DNA of 64,000 nucleotides from Sipunculus nudus (lineage: Eukaryota; Annelida; Sipuncula; Golfingiida; Sipunculidae): contig CM049318.1 in the NCBI GenBank assembly GCA_026874595.1, forward strand, positions 53,102,750 through 53,166,749, given 5' to 3'. The position numbers and the translations under genes were made by a program. Below the pieces are notes generated by a model. The model saw only the letters and a program-made list of their open reading frames with translations. It was not told the DNA's origin and made no database searches. This document shows, in pieces, positions 12,690 to 23,650 of this stretch (position 1 is its first letter; the number at the start of each line of letters is the position of its first letter).

Positions 12690-13124
12690 TAAATCACATC
12701 CGCCAAGGGGCGACGGTTATGTTTTTGCAGGCGGCTGTTTGTCTGTTAGCAACCTCACTCAAACAGTTAAAAAGGGATTTTGATGAAATTTTCAGGATAG
12801 CTCGACAATGATACAAGGAAAAAATGATTAAATATTTGGGCTGATCCGGATCACCGTCTTGTTCCAGGATTTTTTAAGGAAAAGGTTGTAAGTCTGTTTG
12901 TCTGTGAGCAACATAACACAACAAGTTATTAATGAATTTTTATGAAGTTTTAAGGAGAGCGCAGCAGTGATTATAGAAACAACTGATTAAATTTTCGGAG
13001 TGATCCTGCTCACAAGCTTGATCCAGAAATGATTTAAGGAAATATATTACCTATCTGACAATGTCATATAGGTGTGATGACCTGCCTTGACGGAGGTCTG
13101 CGCTCTCTGAGTGCAAATGTCTAG
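12690..13124 (+). mobile_element. Non-autonomous Helitron-like element
   Basis: The 3' end shows the Helitron signature: a short hairpin (GCGCTC, loop TCT, GAGTGC, 13100-13114), then CTAG at 13121-13124, followed by a host T. Subterminal inverted repeats TCCGCCAAGG (12699-12708) and CCTTGACGGA (13085-13094) match with one transition, as described for Helitron2/Helentron-type elements. Inside are two direct copies of a roughly 145-bp unit (TCTGTTTGTCTGTGAGCAAC, ATGATTAAATATTTGGGCTG and relatives). The 5' boundary, near 12690, is estimated. No Rep or helicase coding is present. Confidence 0.7.
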
Positions 13125-13883
13125 TGTTTTTATATTGAGGAACTTAAATGGGACATTTCTTGTGCAAGTATATATTGGAAGGAAGGGTCATAAGACCAAT
13201 ACTATTATTCATTTAATTCTTAGTTTATATTTACACTACGACAGCTTCTACTGGATAGTGTGAGATATTTTATTACGTCAATACGTTATTGAAGGATATG
13301 AAACCACTCAAAATGACCAGGTATGATAAGTACATCTCGATCCCTGCTGTCACTAGTAAAAGGCACTATTATGGGACTAAGCCACAGTTGCAATGAAGTT
13401 TGATTGAATTAAGGACATTATTCTGATAAAATCTTGCCATTGGATATGAAAGATTTTGTTTAATATCGCAAGCGATCTGTTCTTAAATGTGGCCTTGATT
13501 GTTTTCTTTTTCTATTATGTCTCCAAGGGCATCGTGTTCAAGTGGTCCAATCTCTATATTGCTTTCGGAGTTCCCCATGCAGGAATATTATTCAATTAAA
13601 AGTTAATTTAAATCTTCGTTTAATATCCAGTCAAGGTTACATCACATCTGTCTGAGAATATTAACAGGACTTCCTCAGAAATGGCATTGTGATTTCAAAA
13701 TAATGTTATGCAAACGCTTAAACACATCTTACACCGGGACGTTTATATTATATATACATTACATTTATGATCCAATTCTGCAACTAACAATTTCATTATC
13801 TACGCAGAAATGCTAATACTGAATGTTTATTCCGGCAGAGAAATTAATTGGGGGTTCCTGTCATGATTGGCCAGTTTTATGAT
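13125..13883. other. No gene recognised
   Basis: AT-rich, with no repeat or frame of note. Confidence 0.45.
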
Positions 13884-14070
13884 AGAAATCTGTATTAATA
13901 TATCATTTATCACGACAAAATACAAAAATATCTGGTCAATTATGCCATATTCGGAAATAGATTTTCATAAGAAACAGAAATCTTTATTAAAATATCATTT
14001 ATCACGACATAATACAAAATTATCTGGTCAATTTTGGCATTTATTCGGAAATAGATTTTCATAAGCAACA
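13884..14070 (+). repeat. Two-copy tandem duplication, about 92 bp
   Basis: Copy 1 is 13884-13975 and copy 2 runs from 13976. They share AGAAATCT, AATATATCATTTATCACGAC (one change), ATCTGGTCAATT and ATTCGGAAATAGATTTTCAT. Differences are few, so the duplication is fairly recent. Confidence 0.85.
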
Positions 14071-14134
14071 ACCAGTTATTAATGTGTATAAATTGCAGTC
14101 AGAAAGCAAAGGGACATTTTATTACTATAATCCA

Positions 14135-14581
14135 TATCGGTATATCGCGATGCGGCGATCTTCATATTTTGCGTAACGCAATATCGTTTTCAAATATCGA
14201 TATTTTTCGATATTTTATCAAACATGACTGAAACTAATTTATTGTGGTAAAATAAATGTTTATGTTGCAATTTTATACGTCTATAAGGATTATCGAAAAA
14301 CTGAAAGTTAAAGCTACCACCCTGTCTAACGATACGCCACAGTTCCTAAAACAAGGGGTGCAAGTAGCTTGCTTTGATTTGCCATATGATGAAAGGTCCA
14401 ACCGAGAAAAATTAAATCTCTGCTAGATGACTTTATTGGTAAAAAAATATACTTTAATTGTGGAAAACACACCCTTTTCTTGTAAATAAAAAAAATATTA
14501 TGAAAATATCGCAATACACAATACGTAACCAAATATCGCAATATACTGCAATACGAAAATTGAGAGCGATACCCAGCCCTA
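14135..14581 (-). mobile_element. Possible hAT-like element with ATATCG-rich arms
   Basis: The right border, read on the minus strand, is TAGGGCTGGGTATCG followed by CAATTTTCGTATTGCAG and ATATTGCGATATTTGG. The left side (14140-14220) is rich in CGATATCG-type motifs in the opposite sense. CAGGGCTGGG is a terminus I associate with some animal hAT elements, so TAGGGCTGGG may be a mutated form. The left terminus is not clear, and no transposase is visible. Confidence 0.35.
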
Positions 14582-14584
14582 TTT

Positions 14585-15490
14585 GTTACTGCGTATATGA
14601 TCTGCGCTTGATAATCAGATGGGAGCAGTATTTTCGACCAGTAAGACATTTGCCAGTCTCAGGAGAGAGTTCCATCGGAGACTGCATTTATGGAATAGAT
14701 ATAGGCGTTTGATAAATGAGAATCTTATGGGCCGCACCGATGTTCTCCTGTGCGAAAATCGTTTGAAGCATTACCCGTCACTTCTGTTTATGTTACAGGT
14801 ATTTATCTCTCACAAGCCATTTTTCTGATCTTGACCCTATCGGTTAACAAGGTTACACGCTATTCCGATTGCTGAATAATTGAGCATATAACACATACTG
14901 GCCTAGCTAAGCCCCTTGTCTTATTTGTACTGTAGGTATTATCCGATGTTTCCTCAACTGCGCTAAGGTTAGGACTAAGGCGATGGAATGGTCGACCCGT
15001 AAAGACACCACATAGTGGTGCAATGCAGAGAAACTATGCGTGATAAGCCCTACTGGTCGAGAATATCGTTTTATTCCAATTTGTCACATTACCCTGGAGT
15101 AAAGACTTAAACACTGTGGACACAACTTCCGTTATTTATTAATAGATATATCTGTTATGCTTGATATGAAATTATAGATAAGAAATTTAAATTGAGAAAT
15201 TGTGCCAAACATGTGACTGTGGAAGCCCTTAATTGCTAAGTCAAAACATATAGTATAACTACAATGTATGAAATTATGGGAACAATATGCATTGATTAAA
15301 TGGTCATTGATTTTCAGCAAAACAACGAACTTTTGTCCCACAAACAAAAGAGGATCTAACGATGACTTTTAAGTGATCGGCAGGATTAAACATTTTGAAA
15401 AGTTGGCGCAACCAGTCTTAAGGAACTAATTAAACAGCTCATGATCAATATGCATGGAAAGAATCATGGCAATCAGTACATTAGTTATTC
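14585..15490. other. No gene recognised
   Basis: Short chance frames only. No repeat family is seen. Confidence 0.45.
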
Positions 15491-15519
15491 TGATACTAAA
15501 GATTTTGTATCAAATTTTA

Positions 15520-15745
15520 ATTATTTCTGGGGGCTATTTCGAGCCCCATAGCTCGGAGGATGTAAGTTGCAGTGACCTAATTTCAGGTTTCCAAGGAGAT
15601 ATTTTATGGTTCCCAGTGGATATTCAGCTAGAAGTTTCTTGACGTAGCGGTTACGATTTGTTGGACGTTAACGGACGGCCGGACGACGGACAAAGAGTGA
15701 TCGCTATAGCTCAGGTGACTTTTGGTCAGCTGAGCTAAAAACAAG
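15520..15745 (+). mobile_element. Repeat ending in a GACGGAC tract and a strong hairpin
   Basis: The tail has GTTAACGGACGGCCGGACGA, AAGAGTGATCGCTATAGCTC and then a hairpin. TAGCTCAG (15707-15714) pairs with CTGAGCTA (15730-15737), and inside it TGAC (15716-15719) pairs with GTCA (15725-15728), followed by AAAAAC. This arrangement, a GACGGAC-rich segment then AGTGATCGC and an AGCTCA hairpin, is one I remember as abundant in molluscan sequence. The left boundary and superfamily are uncertain. One frame overlapping the left side (15454-15642) is probably chance. Confidence 0.55.
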
Positions 15746-17255
15746 AAAGAAGAAACATGGAGAACCACTGGTTTGGCTATGTTTTATTTTTTCCACTCGT
15801 GTACAGAGTAACCAAACGGTTTAAGAAAGAAATATAAACAGATTCCGTAATGTTTTAAGGAGCGTACACTGTACCTGTATGTATTTTACATAACTAGTAT
15901 GTTAAAATGTCATTTGAATACAGCTTTATTTTAAGGAAGCTTTATAAATAGATTGAATCACAAACGTTTAAAGGTAGTTTTAAAGAGGCGCTGTCGTTGC
16001 ATTATCAGTCTACTAAATAGCTGTCAAAAGACTATTTGCCGCATTCTCCAATCACAACTCGCTATGTATATCAGCTTTCATGAGTTCCATTCCGACCGCG
16101 ACTGATAATGGCGTGAAAAACCTGACTTCTTAACCACTTCTGGATAATTATAAAAAAAAATCCTGCATTCCATACCTGTAACAACAAAGATTTGAAAATC
16201 TGACGCAATCCTATATCATATTCTCATCTTTCTCTTAAATCAGTATAGGCAGCGCCACCTGCATTCCAAAGTACTAAATAAAAAATTACGATTGACAAAA
16301 GTAACTCAGTTGCAAAAGGCGATGAAAACTGGAAAATATATTTTTTCTCTTCGCGCGGTCATTTTCTGATTCATTTTATAGAGGCCATAGTCCAGAAATA
16401 TTAAATAAAGCTTTTAATGCCAGATTTAATCCTGAGCTGTGCCGGCAGCCGTAACAGTATATCACATTTAACGACCCTCGCTATCCTCCTGTGGACTAGA
16501 ATAACGAACGACACCTGTGATACTGTGGATGAGAAAACAGATATTCCCCATGGTACCGATGACATGTGTTTTCGGGCAATACACGAGACAGCCTATTCTT
16601 ATGTCGTCTCCATTTCTTTATTTCCTCCAGGTAGAAGCAGCGATGGGTTATTGAAAGCCTCATCTCAAGTTAACTAACACCGCGACACGTGGCCGGATGG
16701 ACATTGTGGTCCTAGGGTACGCAAAGGTCTGTCAATTGATCGGGTTTTGAAGGGAGCTATATCAATTTCTGAATCTAACAACTCTAAGAGAAAAATAGGC
16801 TTATTCCAGCAAGTGACCTTTGCGTTCTTGTTACCATTTATCATGTGATATTTGTGGAATTACAAATGGATAGGCCAATCGATCGTGAAAGCACACACAT
16901 AATTGATAATTTATCATTACGAACTGCATAAAAATGGCCAATTATATTGTTGTATGAAAAGCAATATTAGATGAGCAGAAAAATTAGACAGAGTATGGGA
17001 TTGACTTATAATTATCCGATTTATTATATTGAAATTTCGAGAGAAACATTACCATTTCGAACTTGATAACACTTGTTCAGCTGCCAACGACATCGTAAAA
17101 GAGAACGATTATAGATTTGCAACTAATTAATAAGCATTACAGTGACAAATGATGCAATTTGTAGATTGCCACATTAATAAAATGCGTTACTGCAGTAATG
17201 AACGCTGTTGACTTACAATGTCGACTTGTGGAATTCCATATAGAGGGCAGATCAC
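15746..17255. other. No gene recognised
   Basis: The frame at 16417-16677 (86 codons) starts well and has mixed composition, but it matches nothing I know and has no clear splice context. A perfect-looking dyad around CTGCAG lies near 17191. Confidence 0.4.
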
Positions 17256-17650
17256 CCGGGCACTGTGTCCTAGAGGTAGGGTATAGATCTCAAAGCCGGG
17301 AGGGTGCGAGTTCGATTCTCAGCCTAGGTTCGGTGGGATTTTCCACGATCGACCCCAAACCAGGGTGAGCGCTGTGCAAGCTTAATGGGAAGGCTGAGCC
17401 CCACGGTCGTGTTACTCACAAATGGATGCGTCTTTCGGGTATGCCTGGGTGGTATGGACTTGAATAAGGGGGACGGTTACACACCCAGGGCCCGCAGTTG
17501 CAGTAGTAACCGGGCCTGGTTAACACCAGCATATAAATGGGGGGAAGCGTGTGATACTGTCCTGTCATGTAGTCCGAAACCGGAATGGAATTCCGCAGAT
17601 GTACATACTTAGTTAATTTAGCATTACAAAATGGAGGCGGCTACCTCCAA
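17256..17650 (+). mobile_element. tRNA-derived SINE, family A, copy 1
   Basis: The head has TCTCAAAGCCGGGAGGGTGC and a good B-box, GAGTTCGATTCTC. The body has GGTGAGCGCTGTGCAAGC, AATGGGAAGGCTGAGCCCCA, ACACCCAGGGCCCGCAG, ACCGGGCCTGG and AATGGAATTCCGCAGATGTA. The 3' end has GGAGGCGGCTACCTCC, which can fold as GGAGG/CCTCC. It is one of five copies and about 390 bp. A plus-strand frame of 75 codons is a by-product. Confidence 0.8.
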
Positions 17651-18765
17651 TTAAATACATTATACGAATATAGAGAAATTAAGGCAGATCAGTACTTCAT
17701 ACATATGCCGCAATGCCGCATAATAATACAATTAATCCATCACATCTAAATCTTAAGAATTGAGAAAATGTACATACAGTTCGCATTTTACCAATATGAG
17801 ATAAATGAAAATTCCATATTTTTTTATAACAGGGCGACAAATAAACTTGTTCATGTACTCTGAAGTGTTATAAAAGTATGTAATAAAGTTTAATATATAT
17901 TATATGTAATGATGATCATTCTTATATGTTTTCCTTAGAAAGTTGACATTGTTTCGTGAAAATCGATCGCGGCGCCATATGTCAGAAAGTACCGCAGTTT
18001 ATCCAACGTTTCATTTTCCAGAGCATCTTTTGCAGGGCCATCTATCTTTTTCTAATTTAATTCGTCTCCAGGGGAGATATAGTGAATATGCTTTTACATA
18101 TAAGGCTCGATATAGCTGAATATATCACAACACTTTATTTCCGATATTTTACTTTGTAACATAAAACAAGCTTTTTAAATTTAGAATCAGATTGGAAAAA
18201 GATGCTGGGTCATTAGAAGGATCATTATATAATCGAGGATATGTAAGCTTTTCGGGGTGCAGTTAAACAATATTTTTTCAAATTTATGGAAACTCGAAGC
18301 TGCAAAGCATGAACCAATATGGTAAAAATGAAGAAATTAATAGATACAATAAAAATACATATTTATTGACTTAATTGGTGCAGCGACTCAAGGACAAATG
18401 AATCCTACCTTAATAAGACAGGAATTCCTGAGTAAAAAAAGATTGAGGAACATGATTTTTGAAGCAGAGGCGCAAGAAGAAGGAAATTCTAGAATCAAGT
18501 ATTTCTCATTTATTAGAGCTTACGTGGGAAGGGGTTCATGGTAATTAAATTAAAGCAGAAACGGAAGGAACAGGCCATACATTTCCCTTAGCAAATATCA
18601 TCGTTTTATTAACCGGATACGAGAATTTCCGACTCGCAGCAGCGACGCATAAAATATCAAAAGGGTTTTTTTAGAAATATGATAAAATTCCAGACGGACA
18701 GTCCCTTAAATGTCAAGACATATAAGAAGATTTTTAAGACTATAGAAATCTGCTTTCTTATTAAT
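17651..18765. other. No gene recognised
   Basis: Strongly AT-rich, no frame above 60 codons of interest and no repeat family seen. Confidence 0.45.
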
Positions 18766-19055
18766 ACAAATCTCCATGTGTTTGTATTCACTTATTCGGT
18801 CCATATTCGCAGGTTTAACGTGCATAGGTGACTGTACATTTGCGAATACACATTGGTGACTTTTTTTAAACCGGACTACGTTCCGGATCCACACCAAAAC
18901 TTAATCGCCTCTTTATTTGTCCATTCTGAAATTCTAATAATTTCATAAAATAGATAACGTTCATGCCTGCGTGAGTTATGTGGTGATTAAACACACACCC
19001 ACACACACAAACACACACACGAACAGGAATGAACTCATCCTCTCCTGGCGGAGGC
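18766..19055 (+). repeat. Dispersed repeat family C, copy 5
   Basis: Carries TTGTATTCACTTATTCGGTC, GGATCCACACCAAAACTTAA, CGTTCATGCCTGCGTGAGTT, an ACACACAAACACACACACGA stretch, AGGAATGAACTCATCC and the well-kept terminus GGCGGAGGC. The start is decayed. Confidence 0.7.
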
Positions 19056-19790
19056 AATAAAGTGATTGCAGACTGAGATATCCCTTAAAAATATCAAGAC
19101 ATATAAAAAAAATATAAGATAAACATAGATACGGGGCTTGAGGTAGCATATATTTTATCAAATAAATGACAGTCGCGGACCGGGGACACTGAATCTAAGC
19201 TGCGTTACGATTAGAGCAGATATTACATGGACCTCGTGCCGGCCTTGAGACCGAGCGGCATCACCAAACAAGCAGCTATAGTTCCTTAGTTGTCCTAAGA
19301 TATGATTTATCAGCGTGATACCAGAGCTGAGGTCCATTATCAGGAGCTCTTCTAACCTTATCACCTTGACTTCGTCCCGAAAAGCATTCAAAGGTGCCTT
19401 TTATAAATGTATTACAAATGTCATTTACTCACCCACCTGCCAATCTGGACGCACCACGGAGTCATCCGGGTCCTACCTGATGCCATTTCGGCCTCGGTGA
19501 GACGTTTATTTCCCTGCGTCCCGCATATAGGTTATGTCTGTTCAGTTTGTTTATTTTCAGCACCTTTTCGTGTCACTGAAACATGGCCAAATTGAAGGAC
19601 TTCTCACCTACGATGGCTTGATGGTTATCCGAAAAGATATATATCAAATTAAAAAGTCTCATTTACCTTCCGTGTTTGTACGATTATTGCGATACTATGT
19701 TCCGTATCTTAAATGAACGCGTACTATACTGTTTTGGCGTTCACATAATCTGAGAGAGTCTTAAAATTATTAAGAGATAGAGCTCTGAAG
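19056..19790. other. No gene recognised; somewhat higher GC
   Basis: 19160-19560 is richer in GC than its flanks, and two opposing frames overlap there: minus 19158-19391, 77 codons, and plus 19315-19500, 61 codons. A splice-acceptor-like TTTGTTTATTTTCAG lies at about 19546-19560. None of the products is recognisable, so I do not call an exon. Confidence 0.3.
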
Positions 19791-20205
19791 TAGCCGGCTT
19801 CTGTTGCTCCGGGCTAGAGCACAGGACTCAAAGCCGGGAGGTCGTGAGTTAAAATCTCAGCCGAGGAGCGGTGAGATTTTCTCGGTCGACCCATACTCAG
19901 GGTGAGTGCTCTGCAGGCGCAATGGGAAGGCTGTACCCCACAGCCGTATATCACTCACAAACGAGTGCGTCTTTGGATGGATCCTCGCTGCTATGGCCCA
20001 GAATAAGGGGATGTTTACACACCCAGGACCTACAAGTGTGGTAGACACCGGGCCTTGGTGACACCAGAATATAAAATAAAATAACAAGAAGTGAGTGCTC
20101 CCGCCCTATAACGTAGTCCCTAACTGAAATAGAACTCTGCAGATGTAAATACTTAGCTTAAAAATTAGATTAGTCAGCATTACAACATGGAGGCGGTTAC
20201 CTCCA
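19791..20205 (+). mobile_element. tRNA-derived SINE, family A, copy 2 (best preserved)
   Basis: Starts TAGCCGGCTTCTGTTGCTCC. The A-box-like TAGAGCACAGGACTC and a degraded B-box GAGTTAAAATCTC follow. The body has GGTGAGTGCTCTGCAGGCGC, AATGGGAAGGCTGTACCCCA, TAGACACCGGGCC, TGACACCAGAATATAAAAT, GAGTGCTCCCGCCCTATAAC and AACTCTGCAGATGTAAATAC. It ends GGAGGCGGTTACCTCC. I used it as the reference for the family. Confidence 0.8.
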
Positions 20206-20694
20206 CACTCAAAAAAAAATTCTGGAGTTTAGCTGGTATGGATGATTTTTTTTTCCTCCATAAATTATAAACGTTACTTTCTCTTATAATGATACATGCC
20301 GAACATAAGAAATCGGATCAATATATCGAACCAGCAATGATACAGGACGTATTATGTTGCCTCTTATATTTCCCAACTTACCTTAACATTGGGTTTTTGC
20401 ATAGGCTTTTCTATTTCTATTGTGTTCCAGTTCACCCGTGTTAGATGTTTCATTCATTAGATGCCAAAGTCTTCTATACTACGACGTTTGCATTACAAAT
20501 AAGCTATTTTGCATTATTTACTATGAGGATAACCGCATGACATGTCATTAAGAAATCTTGAATGTTTCCCTTTTCATGCTTGGTGATTAAAATCAAATGT
20601 ATAGAGGATTTTCTTACAAACAGCTAATGCGCATTGCATAAATTAGAAAATATTTGATTTGAACTACTATTTGCAACAGAAACTCCAGATAATG
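20206..20694. other. No gene recognised
   Basis: AT-rich spacer between a SINE and the minisatellite. Confidence 0.45.
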
Positions 20695-21815
20695 CAACCA
20701 AATAGCTATGTCATACATTACGCTGCGTTACCAAATGTCTACATCATACCTCACGCTGCGGTTACCCAATGTCTACGTCATACATCACGCTGCGGTTACC
20801 AAATGTCTACGTCATACATCACGCTGCGGTTACCAAATGTCTACATCATACCTCACGCTGCGTTACCAAATGTCTACATCATACCTCACGCTGCGGTTAC
20901 CAAATTTCTACGTCATACCTCACGCTATGGTTACCAAGTGTCTAGGTCATATCTCACGTTGCGGTTACCAAATGCCTACGTCATATCTTACGCTGTGGTT
21001 ACCAAATGTCTAGGTCATACTTCACGCTGCAGTTACCAAATGTGTACGTCATACCTCACGCTTCGGTTACCAAATGTCTACGTCATACCTCACGCTTCGG
21101 TTACCAAATGTCTACATCATACCTGACGCTGCTGTAACCAAATGTCTACGTTATATCTCACGCTTCGGTTACCAAATGCCTACGTCATATTTCACGCTTC
21201 GGTTACCAAATGTCTAGGTTATACCTGACGCGGCTGTAACTAAATGTCTACGTCATACCTGACGCTGATGTAACCAAATGTCTACGTCATACCTCACGCT
21301 TCGGATACCAAATGTCTACATCATACCTCACGCTTCGGTTGCTAAATGTCAATGTCATACCTCACGCTGCAGTTACCAAATGTCTACATCATACCTCACG
21401 CTGCGGTTACCAAATGTCTACGTCATACCTTACGCTTCGGTTACCAAATGTCTACATCATACCTCACGCTGCGGTTACCAAATATCTACCTCATACCTCA
21501 CGCTGCGGTTACCAAATGTCTAGGTCATACCTCACGCTGCGTTACCAAATGTCTACATCATACTAACGCTGCGGTTACCAAATGTCAACGTTATACCTGA
21601 CGCGGCTGTAACTAAATGTCTACGTCATACCTCACGCTTCGGTAACCAAATGTCTACATCATACCTCACGCTTCGGTAACCAAATGTCTACGTCATACCT
21701 GACGCTGCTGTTACAAAATGTCTACGTCATACCCCACGCTGCGATTACCAACCGTCTACGTCATATCTCACGCTGCGTTACCAAATGTCTACGTCATACG
21801 TCAAGCTGTCATTGC
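20695..21815 (+). repeat. 34-bp minisatellite, about 33 units
   Basis: The unit is TTACCAAATGTCTAC followed by RTCATACCTCACGCTKCGG, 34 bp, with some 33-bp units that have lost a G. Variation is concentrated at ACATC/ACGTC and at GCTGCGG/GCTTCGG/GCTGCTG. Because 34 is not a multiple of three, a 102-bp period opens several long frames in all three phases (up to 155 codons). Those frames are artefacts of the array and not genes. Confidence 0.95.
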
Positions 21816-22069
21816 CGGTTCTGGTTCAAATTTCAGTTCTCGCTACCTCCGCAAATTTCATGTAACAACATTTTTTTCTTCACAATTTAGCAGATAAAAC
21901 ACAATCATATCGCCCTCTGATGTCAAATAATACCACACGGCAAATGTTTTGATCCGAACCTTCGAATGGGTGTTCTGTAACGACTTGTATCATGACTTGA
22001 AGGCCTCAATGTCATGTTGTCATGGCTACTTTAAGCGTTACTATTCCCCGGGTTTCAATTCCAGGGCTT

Positions 22070-22375
22070 ACACAGTGGGCAATGAATTGTAATCAGAAGA
22101 AATGAGTCTGGTATCGCACTGTGCATCTGCCTTCAGGTTTATACCCGTGGCACCCGGGGCTAGTAGGTCTGATTCTCGGCCTTGTGCCTGTGTTAATTGG
22201 TGATGAAACTCCGAAAATCTCACTTAACAAAGCAGCAGTTAAAACGAAGGAGATCTCGAACGACTGCCGTGTAAAGAGTTTAGCTACGTCATTGTTTCCA
22301 GTTGTGATTTCGATGAAAACTCGCTTATAACGTGTAGCTATGACGAGCGGCATTTCTCTGTCACTTAGACAATAA
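22070..22375 (+). repeat. Dispersed repeat family G, copy 1
   Basis: Shares with 35985-36180 the blocks ATCGCACTGTGCATCTGCCT, AACAAAGCAGCAGTTAAAAC, GAAGGAGATCTCGAACGACT and a following GTGTAAAGAG-like segment. It has no tRNA-like head that I can identify. Two overlapping frames here are likely chance. Confidence 0.6.
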
Positions 22376-23094
22376 GTTTTAGTCCTGTTTCAGTCCGAAT
22401 CTTTGCTCTTGTGCTGTGACCCCCGAGATTCATATTGCTTCTTTCCGCCCAGCTGTAAAATCCGGTAGCAGATATTAACAAAAGTCAGGCTCGTGAAGGA
22501 CTGCAGACTGTGATCTTCATCCTCATCACCTCATCAGTATGTAGAACGGGATGCTGCTTTGTTACGAGGTCCGCTGGGATCTGAATTACAAATCTACATC
22601 GTTCAGTCTAAAAGATAACCGTTCTTTTAAAAACATGTTAAGTAAACGTTGCATACAGTGTTTTCTCCTGGAATCATAATGGGAGCTGCCAAAAATTCGT
22701 GTTTAAACCGTTTCCTTGCACCTATAATTGGTGGATATAAACTTGCACCGGGCCGATCAGTTGCGCGAAAGAGAACATATAGACAATGTGTCCTACACCA
22801 TTATCTTAAATCATGATTTCGACTAAACGTAACCTTTTTTTCGTGATTCATAATAGGTACATTTTCCTTCCTGGACTGCACGTTTCCACGCATGCGCAAT
22901 ACCGTACCCTCTATCGCGCGGTCATTTTATAAAAAGATACACGTTGTATTTTTCAACACCCAAAACCAAAACAATATGTAAAACAGGTAAAAAAGCAACA
23001 CTTTTGCAACACCTGGCGACCCAGGTAATGTAATTATGAGCTCGGATGGTTTAGCTAGAAAACTACAAAAATGAATTGCTGGCGGAAGATAATA
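22376..23094. other. No gene recognised
   Basis: Mixed composition. CTGGCGACCCAGGT at 23014-23027 recurs in the SINE head near 23141, which hints at a fragment of the same SINE just upstream. Confidence 0.4.
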
Positions 23095-23340
23095 AAATTG
23101 TGGCCTACACAGTCGAGGGGTAAAATACTCGGCTCTCTCCGCTGGCGACCCAGGTTCGAACCCCGGCATGGCTATGAGAGTAGTGGCCCCGTCCAAGCTT
23201 GCTAGTTTTCTGCGGATCCTCCGGTTTCATCCACCTACAAAGACTACCAAACACCACCATTCGAGCCATGGAGAGTGCTTTGCATTAGTTATTATAACTA
23301 GTTGTACAGTCCATGTAAAATAAATAAAGTATATATGTGA
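23095..23340 (+). mobile_element. tRNA-derived SINE, third family
   Basis: A tRNA-like head (23099-23172) has an A-box-like CAGTCGAGGGGTAAAATACT and a strong B-box AGGTTCGAACCCCGG. The acceptor strands do not pair, so it is not a working tRNA gene. The body runs through TCCAAGCTTGCTAGTTTTCT, ATCCTCCGGTTTCATCC and TTCGAGCCATGGAGAGTGC to an AAATAAATAAAG tail. A tail fragment of this family lies at 9957-10045. Confidence 0.7.
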
Positions 23341-23489
23341 CAAGTTATTAAGTATTTTATGGCATGCTGTTCTATTGAATGAGGATGAAGGCCTTCGTAT
23401 GATAAAAAAGGATATGTTATATTTACGTCTTATGGAATTCAGATTTTATATGCGGAGGTGTTAGGATTGACAAGAAGTCATAAACAGTT

Positions 23490-23650
23490 TTTAAAGGGCC
23501 TAATTCCGATATCTGACGTTGTAAACTAAAATAATCACTTAAACCTATTATAGATATAGGCAAGGTAAGCAAAGAAAACGCCGGCACACAGAGGCTCTTC
23601 GTTTTGATTTTATCAACGTGTTTTTAAAACACAAGTAAAAACATAAAATC
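23490..23650 (+). repeat. Dispersed repeat family D, copy 4 (partial)
   Basis: TTAAAGGGCCTAATTCCGAT, ATCTGACGTTGTAAACTAAA, TAATCACTTAAACC and GGCTCTTCGTTTTGATTTTA, then CAACGTGTTTTTAAAACACA where the hairpin should be. The second half is missing. Confidence 0.6.

Noticed and set aside
20659-21600. Several long frames in the minisatellite (up to 155 codons)
   Set aside because: They are the 34-bp unit read in three phases with a 102-bp cycle. There is no start context or domain, and all three phases are open.
23099-23172. tRNA gene
   Set aside because: The A- and B-box-like motifs are good, but the acceptor arms do not pair and a SINE body with a tail continues downstream.
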